Of a stretch of DNA of 45,131 nucleotides, positions 24,814 to 33,970 are shown piece after piece; positions within the stretch are counted from its first letter, which is position 1; each line of letters opens with the position of its first letter. The notes below the pieces were generated by a model. That model searched no databases. It saw only the letters and a program-made list of their open reading frames with translations, and was not told the origin of the DNA. The position numbers and the translations under genes were made by a program. The DNA is from Clostridia bacterium (GTDB lineage: Bacteria; Bacillota; Clostridia; Christensenellales; Aristaeellaceae), in contig CAAGII010000058.1 of NCBI GenBank assembly GCA_900769875.1, positions 1 through 45,131 of the forward strand, written 5' to 3'.

Positions 24814-24858
24814 TGTACAAGACCCCTTTCAACCCTTCAGGTAAACAAAAGACGCACC

Positions 24859-24887
24859 AGTATAGAACGATTATTCCGACAAGTCAA
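24859..24887 (-). promoter_or_regulatory. pyrG promoter
   Basis: Minus strand TTGACT (24882-24887), 17-bp spacer, TATACT (24859-24864). Confidence 0.82.
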
Positions 24888-25200
24888 TAGCCGTAGAGGA
24901 TGATGTTCTGTATATTTTCTGTACTTGCGATACAGTCCAATATGAAGCAAAAAGAATTGCAACCTGCAATATTCGTGAAACAACCGCGTGAAACAATGAG
25001 GAATATGCAGGACGCAATGAAAAACTTTCAAAACAAACAAAACGCGAATAATATAAAGGTATCACGAAAAGCCCCCCCCGTTGCGACCGCGCCTGAGCGT
25101 GCCGCGGCTTTTGCGTATCCGCTGTACAAAGCGCGGAAAATGCATTACAATGGAAGCAGCACAAGGCGGCGTTGTGAGCCGCACAGGGAGGCGAGGAACC
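24888..25200. other. Intergenic region between pyrG and the XRE gene
   Basis: No convincing gene. The first 180 bp are AT-rich compared with both neighbours, and a run of eight C lies at 25072-25079. Candidate -10 boxes (TATAAA near 25052, TACAAT near 25146) lack good -35 partners. Confidence 0.5.
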
Positions 25201-25707
25201 ATGGCAGGCAAAGCAGGCGCGCTGATTCGCGAAGCGCGCACAGGCGCTGGAATGACGCAGGAGCAGCTGGCGCGAAAAATCAGCGGACTGAGCACCTCGG
25301 AGGTCGGCAGGGCAGAGCGGGGCGAAATTCGTTTGACGCAGGCGACGCTCAAGGAAATTGCCCGGGTCACGGGCGTGACGCAGGCGTCGCTGCTCAACGC
25401 TGCCCGGGAGGACGCTGCGGACGCTGACAGAGCTGCGAGGACAAGTGCGGCAAAGCGGTCGACTGCGAAGGCAGGCGCTGCGGCGAGCAAATCGTCCGCA
25501 TCGACCGCGAAGCTGACGGCTGCGGAAGCAAAGCTGCTGGAGGCCTACCGTGCAGCGGGCAGCGACGAGCGGAAGGCGGCGCTCAGGGTGCTCAGGGGAG
25601 AGTGCGGCGGTATGCTGACCGCGCTTCTTGGCGGCAGCGGCAGCGCGGCGGACACGGTGGCGGATCTCATTGGCGACGCGCTGGGCAGAGTGCTTGGCGG
25701 TCAATAA
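25201..25707 (+). CDS. XRE-family helix-turn-helix protein
   Basis: A 168-residue protein. Residues 8-62 are a Cro/C1-type HTH (LIREARTGAGMTQEQLARKI, STSEVGRAERGEIRLTQATL, KEIARVTGVTQASLL). A low-complexity Ala/Ser/Lys linker follows (about 70-115), then a helical tail (AAEAKLLEAYRAAGSDERKAALRVL) with a small hydrophobic Gly-rich C-terminus (MLTALLGGSGSAADTVADLIGDAL) that may mediate oligomers. GGAGGCGAGG precedes ATG 25201. It is monocistronic and convergent with the GH13 gene. Target unknown. Confidence 0.82.
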   Translation: MAGKAGALIREARTGAGMTQEQLARKISGLSTSEVGRAERGEIRLTQATLKEIARVTGVTQASLLNAAREDAADADRAARTSAAKRSTAKAGAAASKSSASTAKLTAAEAKLLEAYRAAGSDERKAALRVLRGECGGMLTALLGGSGSAADTVADLIGDALGRVLGGQ

Positions 25708-25721
25708 TTCATAAAAAACGC

Positions 25722-25761
25722 AAAAGGCGCTTACAGCAAACACATGCTGCAAAGCGCCTTT
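25722..25761. terminator. Bidirectional terminator between XRE gene and GH13 gene
   Basis: AAAGGCGCTT / AAGCGCCTTT stem with A/T runs on both sides. Confidence 0.85.
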
Positions 25762-25780
25762 GCTTTCGCAGTTGAGGATA

Positions 25781-27553
25781 TTACTTTCGATTCACGGTGA
25801 CGATCTCCTGCACGCCGTCTGCGGCCTTGTGCCCAAGCCCGTCGGAGCCGTTGAGGAAGCGGCGGATCCGCACGGTGTCGTCATCCAGCGCCTCAATCTC
25901 GCAGTGACCCAGTCTGAGCACGATGCTGTGGCGGTGATGCGTCAGCTTGGCCCTCACATACGATCGCAGCTCCCGATCCTCCTTGCCCCACGGATAGGGC
26001 TTGCGGCAGAAGGGATCTGTGCAGCCGGTCATACCGGCCTCGTCGCCGTAGTACACGGTGGGGCAGCCGGGAAGTGCGCACAAAAGGTCAATGCACAGCT
26101 TGTAGCGTTTCACGGCCAGCGCGTACTCCGCATGGCTGAGCGTCAGCGCAGCCTGCTCCGCGCGCTGCATACCCTGACCGTCCCTGCCCACAAGCACGTT
26201 GAGCGCACGGGCGCGGTCGTGGCTGCCCACAAGGTTCATCAGCGCGTAGCGGAACTGCGGCGGATACACCTCGGCCTGATGCTTGACCAGCCGCACCAGA
26301 TCGTGCGCGGTACCCTTGCCGGACACAAACCCCAGAATGGCCTCGCGAAGCGGATAGTTCATCACGCTGTCGAGCGTGTCGCCGCAGCAGTAGCAGCGCA
26401 GCTCGTTGTAGGCGATCTTGTTGGAGGCGTCCTCCCACACTTCGCCCAGCACCACCGCGTCGTGATCGGCTTTCTTTGCGGCGACGCGCAGCTTACGCAG
26501 GAAATCCATGCTCAGCTCATCCGCCACATCCAGCCGCCAGCCGCAGGAACCGGCGTGAATCCAGCGGGGAACGATGCCTGTTTCGTCCTGAAACATGAAC
26601 TGCTGGTAGTCGGGATTGTCCTTGCGGCATTCCGGCAGGTTGGCGAAGTTCCACCAGCACTTGAAATCATTGGGGAAGTGGCGGAAGGTGTACCAGCTGT
26701 AGTAGGGCGATTCCTTGCCCTGATACGCGCCCTTGCCCGGATAGTTGCCGTACTGGTTGAAGTACAGGCTGTCCGCGCCCGTGTGGCTGAACACGCCGTC
26801 GAGCATGACGTGCATGTTCATTTCCTTCGCGCGAGTGAAGAGCATGCCCAGCTCCTCATTGGTGCCCAGCAGGGGATCGACCTGCGTGTAATCGCCGGTG
26901 TCGTAGCGGTGATTGCTGCGCGATTTGAACACGGGGTTGAGGTAGATCACGGTCACGCCCAGCTCCTTGAGATAGGGGAGCTTTTCAATGATGCCGTTGA
27001 TCGTACCGCCGTAGCAGTCCAGCGCCTGATAGGAGCCGTCAGGCGAATCCTTTTCATAGAGCACGGGCTCGTCCCAGCACTTGTGCATGGGGCGGTCTGT
27101 GCGCGGATCGACCGACTGCGTGGGCGCCTTGAAGAAGCGGTCGGGGAAAATCTGATAGATGTTCGCGCCGTGCATGAACGCGGGCGTGCGGTAGCTGCGG
27201 CGATACACGGTCAGCTGGTAGGACGCGGGCGAGCTGCCGTCCTCGCGGCTTACGCCCACGCCGCCGAGCTGATCGTCCGCGTTGCCGTAGCGCACCACGC
27301 GATTGTCCCGGCGGTAGATGATGAAGTCATACCAGAAAAGCCCGGGCTCCGAGGGAGCCTTGATGCTGACCTCCCACACATGCGCGTCGGCCTGCGAGGG
27401 AATCATGGAATAGGCATGCTCTGTGCCCGACCATGTGCGCAGAATGACGGATGACGCTTCGTCACAGCGGAAGCGGAACAGGATGTCCTGCCCCGTGGGC
27501 ACAGGCCCTGCGGGGACGCGGTAGAATGCGTCATGCGAATCGTGGAGCATCAT
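25781..27553 (-). CDS. GH13 alpha-glucan hydrolase (neopullulanase/cyclomaltodextrinase-like)
   Basis: A 590-residue cytoplasmic enzyme (no signal peptide). An N-terminal Ig-like domain of about 120 residues (ILFRFRCDEASSVILRTW, WEVSIKAPSEPGLFWYDF) precedes the catalytic barrel. Conserved regions: DGVFSHTGADS (region I), GWRLDVADEL with the nucleophile Asp (II), VVLGEVWED with the acid/base Glu (III), NLVGSHDRARAL with the third Asp (IV). It would hydrolyse alpha-1,4 and perhaps alpha-1,6 bonds in maltodextrins. GAGGATG lies 10 nt before ATG 27553. It follows glgP on the same strand with a terminator between them, so expression may be partly separate. Confidence 0.92.
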   Translation of the reverse strand: MMLHDSHDAFYRVPAGPVPTGQDILFRFRCDEASSVILRTWSGTEHAYSMIPSQADAHVWEVSIKAPSEPGLFWYDFIIYRRDNRVVRYGNADDQLGGVGVSREDGSSPASYQLTVYRRSYRTPAFMHGANIYQIFPDRFFKAPTQSVDPRTDRPMHKCWDEPVLYEKDSPDGSYQALDCYGGTINGIIEKLPYLKELGVTVIYLNPVFKSRSNHRYDTGDYTQVDPLLGTNEELGMLFTRAKEMNMHVMLDGVFSHTGADSLYFNQYGNYPGKGAYQGKESPYYSWYTFRHFPNDFKCWWNFANLPECRKDNPDYQQFMFQDETGIVPRWIHAGSCGWRLDVADELSMDFLRKLRVAAKKADHDAVVLGEVWEDASNKIAYNELRCYCCGDTLDSVMNYPLREAILGFVSGKGTAHDLVRLVKHQAEVYPPQFRYALMNLVGSHDRARALNVLVGRDGQGMQRAEQAALTLSHAEYALAVKRYKLCIDLLCALPGCPTVYYGDEAGMTGCTDPFCRKPYPWGKEDRELRSYVRAKLTHHRHSIVLRLGHCEIEALDDDTVRIRRFLNGSDGLGHKAADGVQEIVTVNRK

Positions 27554-27630
27554 CGGTGCATCATCCTCACATGTTTTTTTGAAAGGGAACGCATGGCCGA
27601 CAGCGGCGCGGCCTGTGTGGCTCAACGATG

Positions 27631-27674
27631 AAAAGCCTGAACGCGGCTGCCCGTTTCAGGCGGCGCGTTCAGGC
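27631..27674 (-). terminator. Terminator after glgP
   Basis: GCCTGAACGCG / CGCGTTCAGGC stem, followed on the minus strand by TTTTC. Confidence 0.85.
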
Positions 27675-27688
27675 AAATCAGCACGCGA

Positions 27689-30148
27689 TCAGCCCTTGCG
27701 CTTGAGACGATCCAGATGCCAGATCCTCTCGTTGTATTCGTTAATGGTGCGATCGGAGGAGAACACGCCGGACATGGCGGTATTGGTCACCGCCATCTTC
27801 AGCCACTTCTCACGGTCGGCGTAGTCCGCGTTCAGGCGGCGCTGCGCCATCGAATAGCTGCCGAAGTCCTTGAGCACGAAGTAATTGTCGGCCATGCCGC
27901 CGCCCTCGCCCAGCAACAGGCTGTGGTACAGATCCTGCAGCGTCGCGGCGGACTCGGGGAAGAGCGTGCCGTCGATCATCTGGGTCATGGCGAGGCGGAT
28001 TTCCTGATTGGTCTCAAAAATCTGCATCGGGTTGTAGTCGCGGCGCAGGTACATATCGCGCACCGTGTCGCTGCGCATGCCGAAGATGTAGATGTTGTCC
28101 ATGCCGACCTGCTGGCTGATTTCCACATTGGCGCCGTCCATGGTGCCGATGGTGACTGCGCCGTTCATCATGTACTTCATGTTGCCGGTGCCGCTGGCCT
28201 CCTTGGAGGCGGTGGACAGCTGCTCGGACACCTCAGCGGCGGGGATGAGCACCTCGGCGGTGGAAACGTCGTAGTTCTCAAGGAACACCACCTGCAGGTA
28301 CTTGCTGGCGCGGGGATGCTTGGCAATCAGGCGGGAGAGCGCGTTGATGAAGCGGATGATCTGCTTGGCGCGATAGTATCCGGGAGAAGCCTTGGCGCCA
28401 AAGAAGAACACGCGGGGCTGCATGGTGAAGCTCTCATCATTGACGATGCGGTTGTAGAGCACAAGGATGTGCAGCGCGTTGAGCATCTGGCGCTTGTACT
28501 CATGCAGGCGCTTGGACTGTGCGTCGAAGATGAACGCGGGATCCACGTCGATGCCCTGACGATCCTTCACCAGCCTGGCAAGACGCTGCTTGTTGCGCAT
28601 CTTGATGGCGGCGAACTCCTCGCGGAAGGCGGCGTCGTCGCGATAGGGGAGCAGCTGCTCCATCAGCTGGGGGTTCTTGATCCACTCCGTGCCGATGGAA
28701 TCGCAGATGAGCTTGGTCAGCTCGGGATTGCAGCTCATCAGCCAGCGGCGATGGGTGATGCCGTTGGTGATGGCGGAGAACTTTTCGGGCATCACGCGGT
28801 AGAAATCCGCGAAGGTTTCATCCTTGAGGATCTCGCCGTGCAGCATGGACACGCCGTTGGTGGAGAAGGTCATGGCCACGCAGAGGTTCGCCATGTGCAC
28901 CTGACCGTAGCTGATGATGGCCATCTTGCCGATGCGCTCCCACTCGCCGGGGAAAGCGTTCCACAGACGGCTGCAGAGACGGCGGTTCATTTCCTCCAGA
29001 ATCTGGTAGATGCGGGGCAGTTGCTGCTTCACCATGGCTTCGGGCCACTTTTCAAGCGCCTCGGCCATGATGGTGTGGTTGGTATAGGCCACGGTGCGCT
29101 GCACAAGGTCGGCGGCCTCGTCCCAGCCCAGACCCTCCTCGTCGATGAGCAGGCGCATCAGCTCAGGGACGGCCATGCCGGGATGGGTATCGTTGATATG
29201 GATGCAGACCTTCTCAGGCAGCAGCGCCCAGTTGGTGCCGTTCTGCTTCTTGAAATCCTTGATGATGTACTGCAGCGTGGCGCTGGTGAAGAAATAGTGC
29301 TGCTTGAGGCGGAGCATCTTGCCCTCGTAATGGTTGTCCTCGGGATACAGCACCTTGGAGATGACCTCAGCCAGCTCGATTTCCTCGCTCGCCTGCACAT
29401 ACTTGCCCTGACCGAAGGAGTACAGGTCGATGTGCTTGGGGCTGCGCGCGCTCCACATGCGCAGGGTGTTCACGGTTGCGGTATCATAGCCGACGATGGG
29501 CATGTCATAGGGCACGGCCTCGACGGTGTAATAATCGCGATGCACGAAGCGCTGGCGGCCGTTCTCCTCCACCAGATCCACATGACCGCCGAAATGCACC
29601 TCGCAGGCGTCCTCCATCACGGGCATTTCCCACGCGTTGCCGTTATCCAGCCAGCTGTCGGGCAGCTCGACCTGCTGACCGTCGACGATCTTCTGGCGGA
29701 ACAGGCCGTACTCATAGCGGATGGTGCAGCCCATGGCGGGCAGATCCAGCGAGGAAAGGCTGTCCAGGAAGCAGGCGGCCAGACGGCCCAGACCGCCGTT
29801 GCCCAGACCGGGTTCCGGCTCTTCCTTGAGCACCTTGTCCAGATCAATGCCCAGATCGCTGAGCGCCTCGCGGTACGCGTCGGTGGAGACGAGGTTGAGC
29901 ATGTTGCAGTACATGCTGCGGCCCATCAGGAATTCGACGGACAGATAGTAAAGGCGTTTGAGATTGGTCTCCTTGCGCTCCTCACGGGCGACGATGTACT
30001 TCTGCATGATCTGGTCGCGCACGGTGGAAGCCACGGCACGGTAGATCTGCTGCTCGCTGGCCTCCTCGATGGTGCGGCCGTTGTAGCGCTGGAGCTTGCC
30101 AATAATGGAAGCCTTGATGGATTCTTTATCAAACGAGGTGATGGGCAT
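27689..30148 (-). CDS. glgP: Glycogen/maltodextrin phosphorylase
   Basis: An 819-residue GT35 enzyme that releases glucose-1-phosphate from alpha-glucans with PLP. Family text is complete: YLSVEFLMGRSM near the N-terminus, EPEPGLGNGGLGRLAACFLDS, LLPEKVCIHINDTHPGMAVPE, and the PLP site KEASGTGNMKYMMNGA with the Schiff-base Lys near residue 658. AAGGAGGA lies 8 nt before ATG 30148; the frame is open 9 codons upstream without a ribosome site. The promoter is at 30229-30257. With the GH13 enzyme it degrades storage or dietary alpha-glucan. Confidence 0.97.
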   Translation of the reverse strand: MPITSFDKESIKASIIGKLQRYNGRTIEEASEQQIYRAVASTVRDQIMQKYIVAREERKETNLKRLYYLSVEFLMGRSMYCNMLNLVSTDAYREALSDLGIDLDKVLKEEPEPGLGNGGLGRLAACFLDSLSSLDLPAMGCTIRYEYGLFRQKIVDGQQVELPDSWLDNGNAWEMPVMEDACEVHFGGHVDLVEENGRQRFVHRDYYTVEAVPYDMPIVGYDTATVNTLRMWSARSPKHIDLYSFGQGKYVQASEEIELAEVISKVLYPEDNHYEGKMLRLKQHYFFTSATLQYIIKDFKKQNGTNWALLPEKVCIHINDTHPGMAVPELMRLLIDEEGLGWDEAADLVQRTVAYTNHTIMAEALEKWPEAMVKQQLPRIYQILEEMNRRLCSRLWNAFPGEWERIGKMAIISYGQVHMANLCVAMTFSTNGVSMLHGEILKDETFADFYRVMPEKFSAITNGITHRRWLMSCNPELTKLICDSIGTEWIKNPQLMEQLLPYRDDAAFREEFAAIKMRNKQRLARLVKDRQGIDVDPAFIFDAQSKRLHEYKRQMLNALHILVLYNRIVNDESFTMQPRVFFFGAKASPGYYRAKQIIRFINALSRLIAKHPRASKYLQVVFLENYDVSTAEVLIPAAEVSEQLSTASKEASGTGNMKYMMNGAVTIGTMDGANVEISQQVGMDNIYIFGMRSDTVRDMYLRRDYNPMQIFETNQEIRLAMTQMIDGTLFPESAATLQDLYHSLLLGEGGGMADNYFVLKDFGSYSMAQRRLNADYADREKWLKMAVTNTAMSGVFSSDRTINEYNERIWHLDRLKRKG

Positions 30149-30228
30149 TGAGATCCTCCTTCGCTTATGGTGCAAATTGGTATCCTGCGTGGATCATGCC
30201 GGAGCGTTCCGGCGTCTCACGAAAGAAT

Positions 30229-30257
30229 ATTATATATCATCTGCCGGTATTTTACAA
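30229..30257 (-). promoter_or_regulatory. glgP promoter
   Basis: Minus strand TTGTAA (30252-30257), 17-bp spacer, TATAAT (30229-30234). Confidence 0.82.
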
Positions 30258-30365
30258 GTTCTTTGTGCGGAAGGTGTAATTTTTCTTTCAAAACGCGTGC
30301 TGGAAACGATTGCATCCGGCCTTTGCTGGAACAAACCCTGCATTTTTGCAGGAAAAGCGCGCGCG

Positions 30366-30605
30366 TCAGGGAGTGTACCACCCGCCGGTGTCCTCTTCCT
30401 CCGCCTCGGGGGTGAAGTTCTCCATCAGCGCCTCCGGGGAAAAGCGGGGATCGAAGGCAAGGCTTTTCAGGCTATCGCGGGAAACGACCGTGTTCGTGCC
30501 CAGGCAGTCGGCGCAGCGATAGCCGCATTCGGGGCACACACAGCCCTGATGATCGCTCTCGCACTGCACCATGTAGGTTCCGCATTCTTTGCAGCTGCAC
30601 CGCAT
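30366..30605 (-). CDS. Small zinc-ribbon protein
   Basis: A 79-residue protein with two or more CxxC knuckles in the first 35 residues (MRCSCKECGTYMVQC, GCVCPECGYRCADC), then a short acidic tail ending EAEEEDTGGWYTP. The cysteine spacing is of a rubredoxin-like or DUF-type zinc ribbon. ATG 30605 has GGAGG about 11 nt upstream; the frame is open upstream but not protein-like. Function unknown. It stands alone between glgP and the divergent membrane protein gene. Confidence 0.7.
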   Translation of the reverse strand: MRCSCKECGTYMVQCESDHQGCVCPECGYRCADCLGTNTVVSRDSLKSLAFDPRFSPEALMENFTPEAEEEDTGGWYTP

Positions 30606-30700
30606 GGCGTCACGCACCTCCTTCCTGATCCGAAATCCCTGCAGCCGCCCGGCTGCACGCCTATGATAGCACGTTCGTCCCTTCATTGCAAGCCTCGCGT

Positions 30701-30729
30701 TTGACAAGCGGCCGAAGGCTTGCTATACT
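30701..30729 (+). promoter_or_regulatory. Promoter of the membrane protein gene
   Basis: TTGACA (30701-30706), 17-bp spacer, TATACT (30724-30729). Confidence 0.85.
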
Positions 30730-30772
30730 TGCCATGTCGGATTTTGAATGCTTATGGAAGCGGGGTGATCGG

Positions 30773-31681
30773 ATGAAGCGTACCTTGGTACCGGGGCAGG
30801 TGAGCAGCGTGACGCACACTGCCCGTTACGGCTGTCTTACGCTGGCGCTTGCCGGGCTTGGCGCGCTGAGCGTGATTCGCGCGCTGCAGCGCCTGCAGTG
30901 GCTGATGGTTGAGTTCAGACCCGCGGGGCTTCCCTTTGAGCGGACGCTGATGGCTCTGACCGAGGGGTCGGCGTTTCTGTCTGCCGCGCTGGGGGTGTTG
31001 CTCGCGCTTTCGGCCGTGCTGCTGCCCATTGCTGCAAGACGCGGCGCCGGATTGATGCGCATGACCCTTTCCGTGCATTCCGCGCTCAGTCTCGTCGCCG
31101 CGCTGGGACTTGCTTGCGTGACCGCGGGCGGCGCGTGGGTCTGCGTGCATTACAGGCTTTCAGTCACGCTGCTTGGCTATACGGTTGTGCTGGGCGTTCT
31201 GATTGTCATCGCCATGCTCATCCGCTGGCGTTATTTCCATAACGCCTCCCGCGTAGCCGGGGATATCGCGGCAACGCTCCGAAGAGGCGGCGGCTTTGCG
31301 CAGGGACGCGGCGTCCGCTGTCGCATCCAGACGCAGGCGATGCTGCTGGCGATGATCACGCTGGTCCCTGTCGCGGTGGTGCTGCTTGGCGGTGCTGCGC
31401 TCGCATGGGGGATCAATCAGCTGCTGCGCCCCGTGATCGGGGCGGTCGCGGCGGACGAGCTGCTGCGCCTGCTGTCCCACAGCGCGACCAGCCCGATGGC
31501 CATGTACGCTGTCGAGTGCGCGGAGGGTGCGCTGAGGAGCCTTGCGCTGCTTTTGACCATTCCGGTCTACCGCGCCTATATGCGCGCGCACCGCGAGCAG
31601 CCCCCGCGCTACTGGAAGCCGCATACGCACGGCGCGGCGGTCAGGGACGACAGGGACGACGCTCGCCGCTTCACGGCCTGA
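30773..31681 (+). CDS. Hypothetical multi-pass membrane protein
   Basis: A 302-residue protein with about six hydrophobic segments (ARYGCLTLALAGLGALSVI; GSAFLSAALGVLLALSAVLLPIAA; LSLVAALGLACVTAGGAWVCV; LLGYTVVLGVLIVIAMLI; MLLAMITLVPVAVVLLGGAAL; a last short one near 265-280) and a basic, His-rich C-terminal tail. Not recognised. GGGGTG precedes ATG 30773, and the near-consensus promoter supports expression. No neighbour suggests its role. Confidence 0.7.
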   Translation: MKRTLVPGQVSSVTHTARYGCLTLALAGLGALSVIRALQRLQWLMVEFRPAGLPFERTLMALTEGSAFLSAALGVLLALSAVLLPIAARRGAGLMRMTLSVHSALSLVAALGLACVTAGGAWVCVHYRLSVTLLGYTVVLGVLIVIAMLIRWRYFHNASRVAGDIAATLRRGGGFAQGRGVRCRIQTQAMLLAMITLVPVAVVLLGGAALAWGINQLLRPVIGAVAADELLRLLSHSATSPMAMYAVECAEGALRSLALLLTIPVYRAYMRAHREQPPRYWKPHTHGAAVRDDRDDARRFTA

Positions 31682-31696
31682 TGCGGCATGGAAAGA

Positions 31697-31727
31697 CACA
31701 CCTTCACAGCCGGAGGTGCGTTTTTTC
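31697..31727 (+). terminator. Terminator after the membrane protein gene
   Basis: CACCT / AGGTG short stem followed by TTTTTT. Confidence 0.6.
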
Positions 31728-31738
31728 ATGCCCGGTCA

Positions 31739-31990
31739 TCAGCGCCCGAGCAGCACGGCTTCGCCGCCGCAGTCGCGCACAACCCGCATGCATCTGTCAA
31801 GCGCCGCCGCGGTCTCGCCCTCGCCCCTTCCGCAAACGTACAGGCGGATGGGCGGCTGCGCGCTCAGGCAGTCGCAGAGCGCGTCGGCGTTCATGCCATA
31901 GTAGTCGGGGAGGTTAAGCAGCGTTTTCAGCGCGCTGTGCAGCGCGGCGGGCGACGCGTAGTCGGCCCCGAAAAGGAACAGTGTGGTCAT
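31739..31990 (-). CDS. Barstar-like RNase inhibitor
   Basis: An 83-residue protein with the barstar fold signature: ALHSALKTLLNLPDYYGMNADALCDCL and then PPIRLYVCGRGE. In barstar this helix and loop fill the barnase active site. I chose ATG 31990 rather than 31996 because GGAGGG ends directly before the first ATG. It starts 17 nt after the pyk stop, so it is the second gene of that operon. No barnase or other RNase toxin gene is in the window, so it may act on a foreign or distant RNase. Confidence 0.85.
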   Translation of the reverse strand: MTTLFLFGADYASPAALHSALKTLLNLPDYYGMNADALCDCLSAQPPIRLYVCGRGEGETAAALDRCMRVVRDCGGEAVLLGR

Positions 31991-32007
31991 ACTCATCCCT
32001 CCGCGTT

Positions 32008-33759
32008 TTAGTTGCAGCTGACGTTGCCCTTGGCGGCGTCCAGCGTGACCACGGCGCCGCTCCGGAGCAGGCGCGTGGCGCCGGATGCGCCGATGAGCAC
32101 CGGGATATCCAGGCTGATGCCCGCGATCACGCCCTGTCCGTTGGGGTCGTCATCCTCCAGAATCAGTCCGCCGGCCTTGCGCACCAGGGGCAGCATATCG
32201 CGGGTCACCTGACGGCACACAAGGATCGAGCCGGTCTTGAAGGGCACGTCCTCATCCGCGCAGTCCTCCGCCACATAGAGCGGGGCGGTGACTTTGCCTG
32301 AGCCGATGCCCGTGCCGCGCACGAGCAGATGGCCGACCACATGCACCTTCATCAGGTTGGTCGTGCCGCAGATGCCCAGCGGTACGCCGGCGGTGAGCAC
32401 CACCAGCTCGCCGTCGCGGATCACGCCGGTTCTGACGCCGGCTGCCACGGCATGATCGAAGAGCTCGTCGGTGCTCTTTTCCTCGTCGATCAACACGGGA
32501 ATCACGCCCCAGCTCAGATTCAGCTGCCGCCACACCGTGACGCTGGGCGAGCAGCCGATGATGGGGCAGTTGGGCCGGTAGCGGCTGATCATGCGCGCCG
32601 TGCTGCCGCCCTTGGTGACCGTGACGATGGCGCTTGCGGCAAGATCGTGCGCGGATGTGACCGTGGCATGGCTGATGGCGGCGGTGATGTCACGGCGGGT
32701 ATCATAGCGCGCCTTTTCAAAGGCGGCGATATAGTCGATGTCCTGCTCGGCCTTGAGCGCAATGCGGGACATGGTTTCCACCGCCTCGATGGGATACGCG
32801 CCCGCCGCGGTCTCGCCCGAGAGCATGATGGCGCTTGTACCGTCGTAAATGGCGTTGGCGACGTCGGTGGCCTCGGCGCGGGTGGGGCGGGGATTCTTCA
32901 TCATGCTGTCGAGCATTTGCGTGGCGGTGATGACCGGCTTGCCCGCCAGCACGCATTCGCGGATGATATGCTTCTGCAGCCCGGGCACATCCTCCAGCGG
33001 GATTTCCACGCCCATGTCGCCGCGCGCGACCATGATGCCGTCCGACACGCGGAGGATTTCCTCCAGGTTGTTCACGCCCTCCATGTTCTCAATTTTGGCG
33101 ATAATGGAGATACTGTTGCACTTTTTTTCACGCAGCACGGCGCGGATGGCGAGGATATCCTGCGCCGAGCGCGCGAAGGACGCGGCGATGAACTCAAACC
33201 CGTGCTCCGCCGCAAACTCGATATCCGCCCTGTCCTTTTCGCTGACATAGGGCATGGAAAGATGCGCGCCGGGCACGTTGATGCCCTTGTGGTTGCTGAC
33301 CGCGCCGCCGTTGAGCACCTTGCAGGTGATCTCCGTATCGGTCACATGCTCCACGCGCAGGGCGATGAGCCCGTCGTCAATCAGGATGCTGTCGCCGCTC
33401 TTCAGGTCGCGGGGAAGATCCGCGTAGGTGATATGGCAGCGCTCGGCGTTGCCGAGGCACTCCTGCGTGGTGAGCGTAAAAAGCTGCCCCGCCTCCAGGG
33501 TCACGCGGCCGCCCTCAAAGTCGCCCGTACGGATTTCGGGACCCTTGGTATCCAGCATGGTGGCGACGGGAAGACCCAGCTCGTCACGAACACGGCAGAC
33601 CTCGCGGTAGGCGGCCAGCTGCGTCTCATGCGTTCCGTGGCTGAAATTGAAGCGGGCGACGTTCATGCCGGCAAGCATCAGCGGCTTGATCAGATCCTTC
33701 TCAAACAGATGGGGTCCCATCGTGCAGACAATCTTGGTGCGGCGCATGGTGGCGGCCAT
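32008..33759 (-). CDS. pyk: Pyruvate kinase with C-terminal PEP-utiliser domain
   Basis: A 583-residue glycolytic enzyme that makes ATP and pyruvate from PEP and ADP. The barrel is marked by RTKIVCTMGP, MLDTKGPEIRTG, NVARFNFSHGTHE, IIAKIENMEGVNN, VARGDMGVEIP and TATQMLDSMMKNPRPTRAE. After the usual about 470 residues, an extra domain of about 100 residues (ILVCRQVTRDMLPLVRKAGG, GIVAGISLDIPVLIGASGA) is the mobile phosphohistidine-like domain found in Bacillus-type Pyk; the catalytic His of the PTS type is not seen. ATG 33759 has GGAGG 7 nt upstream. Confidence 0.96.
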   Translation of the reverse strand: MAATMRRTKIVCTMGPHLFEKDLIKPLMLAGMNVARFNFSHGTHETQLAAYREVCRVRDELGLPVATMLDTKGPEIRTGDFEGGRVTLEAGQLFTLTTQECLGNAERCHITYADLPRDLKSGDSILIDDGLIALRVEHVTDTEITCKVLNGGAVSNHKGINVPGAHLSMPYVSEKDRADIEFAAEHGFEFIAASFARSAQDILAIRAVLREKKCNSISIIAKIENMEGVNNLEEILRVSDGIMVARGDMGVEIPLEDVPGLQKHIIRECVLAGKPVITATQMLDSMMKNPRPTRAEATDVANAIYDGTSAIMLSGETAAGAYPIEAVETMSRIALKAEQDIDYIAAFEKARYDTRRDITAAISHATVTSAHDLAASAIVTVTKGGSTARMISRYRPNCPIIGCSPSVTVWRQLNLSWGVIPVLIDEEKSTDELFDHAVAAGVRTGVIRDGELVVLTAGVPLGICGTTNLMKVHVVGHLLVRGTGIGSGKVTAPLYVAEDCADEDVPFKTGSILVCRQVTRDMLPLVRKAGGLILEDDDPNGQGVIAGISLDIPVLIGASGATRLLRSGAVVTLDAAKGNVSCN

Positions 33760-33894
33760 AGTCATACCTCCTTCACGGGCGCGTCAGGCCCGTCCATGCC
33801 ACTATCATACACGATTTGCGCGGGATTGAAAAGCCCTGCCATGCGTTCCGCGCCGCGCTTTTGACGGAATCTTGCGAAAATTTCCCGAAATCGT

Positions 33895-33923
33895 TTGCGT
33901 TCGCGCCGAAACTGTGCTACACT
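33895..33923 (+). promoter_or_regulatory. Promoter of the GH94 gene
   Basis: TTGCGT (33895-33900), 17-bp spacer, TACACT (33918-33923). Confidence 0.65.
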
Positions 33924-33970
33924 ATAGCCAGCCTGTGTGGCGCTACGAGCTTATTGGGGAGGCTGCAACC

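Noticed and set aside
25072..25079. Run of eight C upstream of the XRE gene as a phase switch
   Set aside because: It is not between a recognisable -35 and -10 and lies 120 bp from the start codon; no support for a role.
27716..30151. Long plus-strand frame of 811 codons opposite glgP
   Set aside because: Shadow of a GC-rich gene; rich in His, Ala, Gly and Leu without domains, while the minus frame is an unmistakable phosphorylase.
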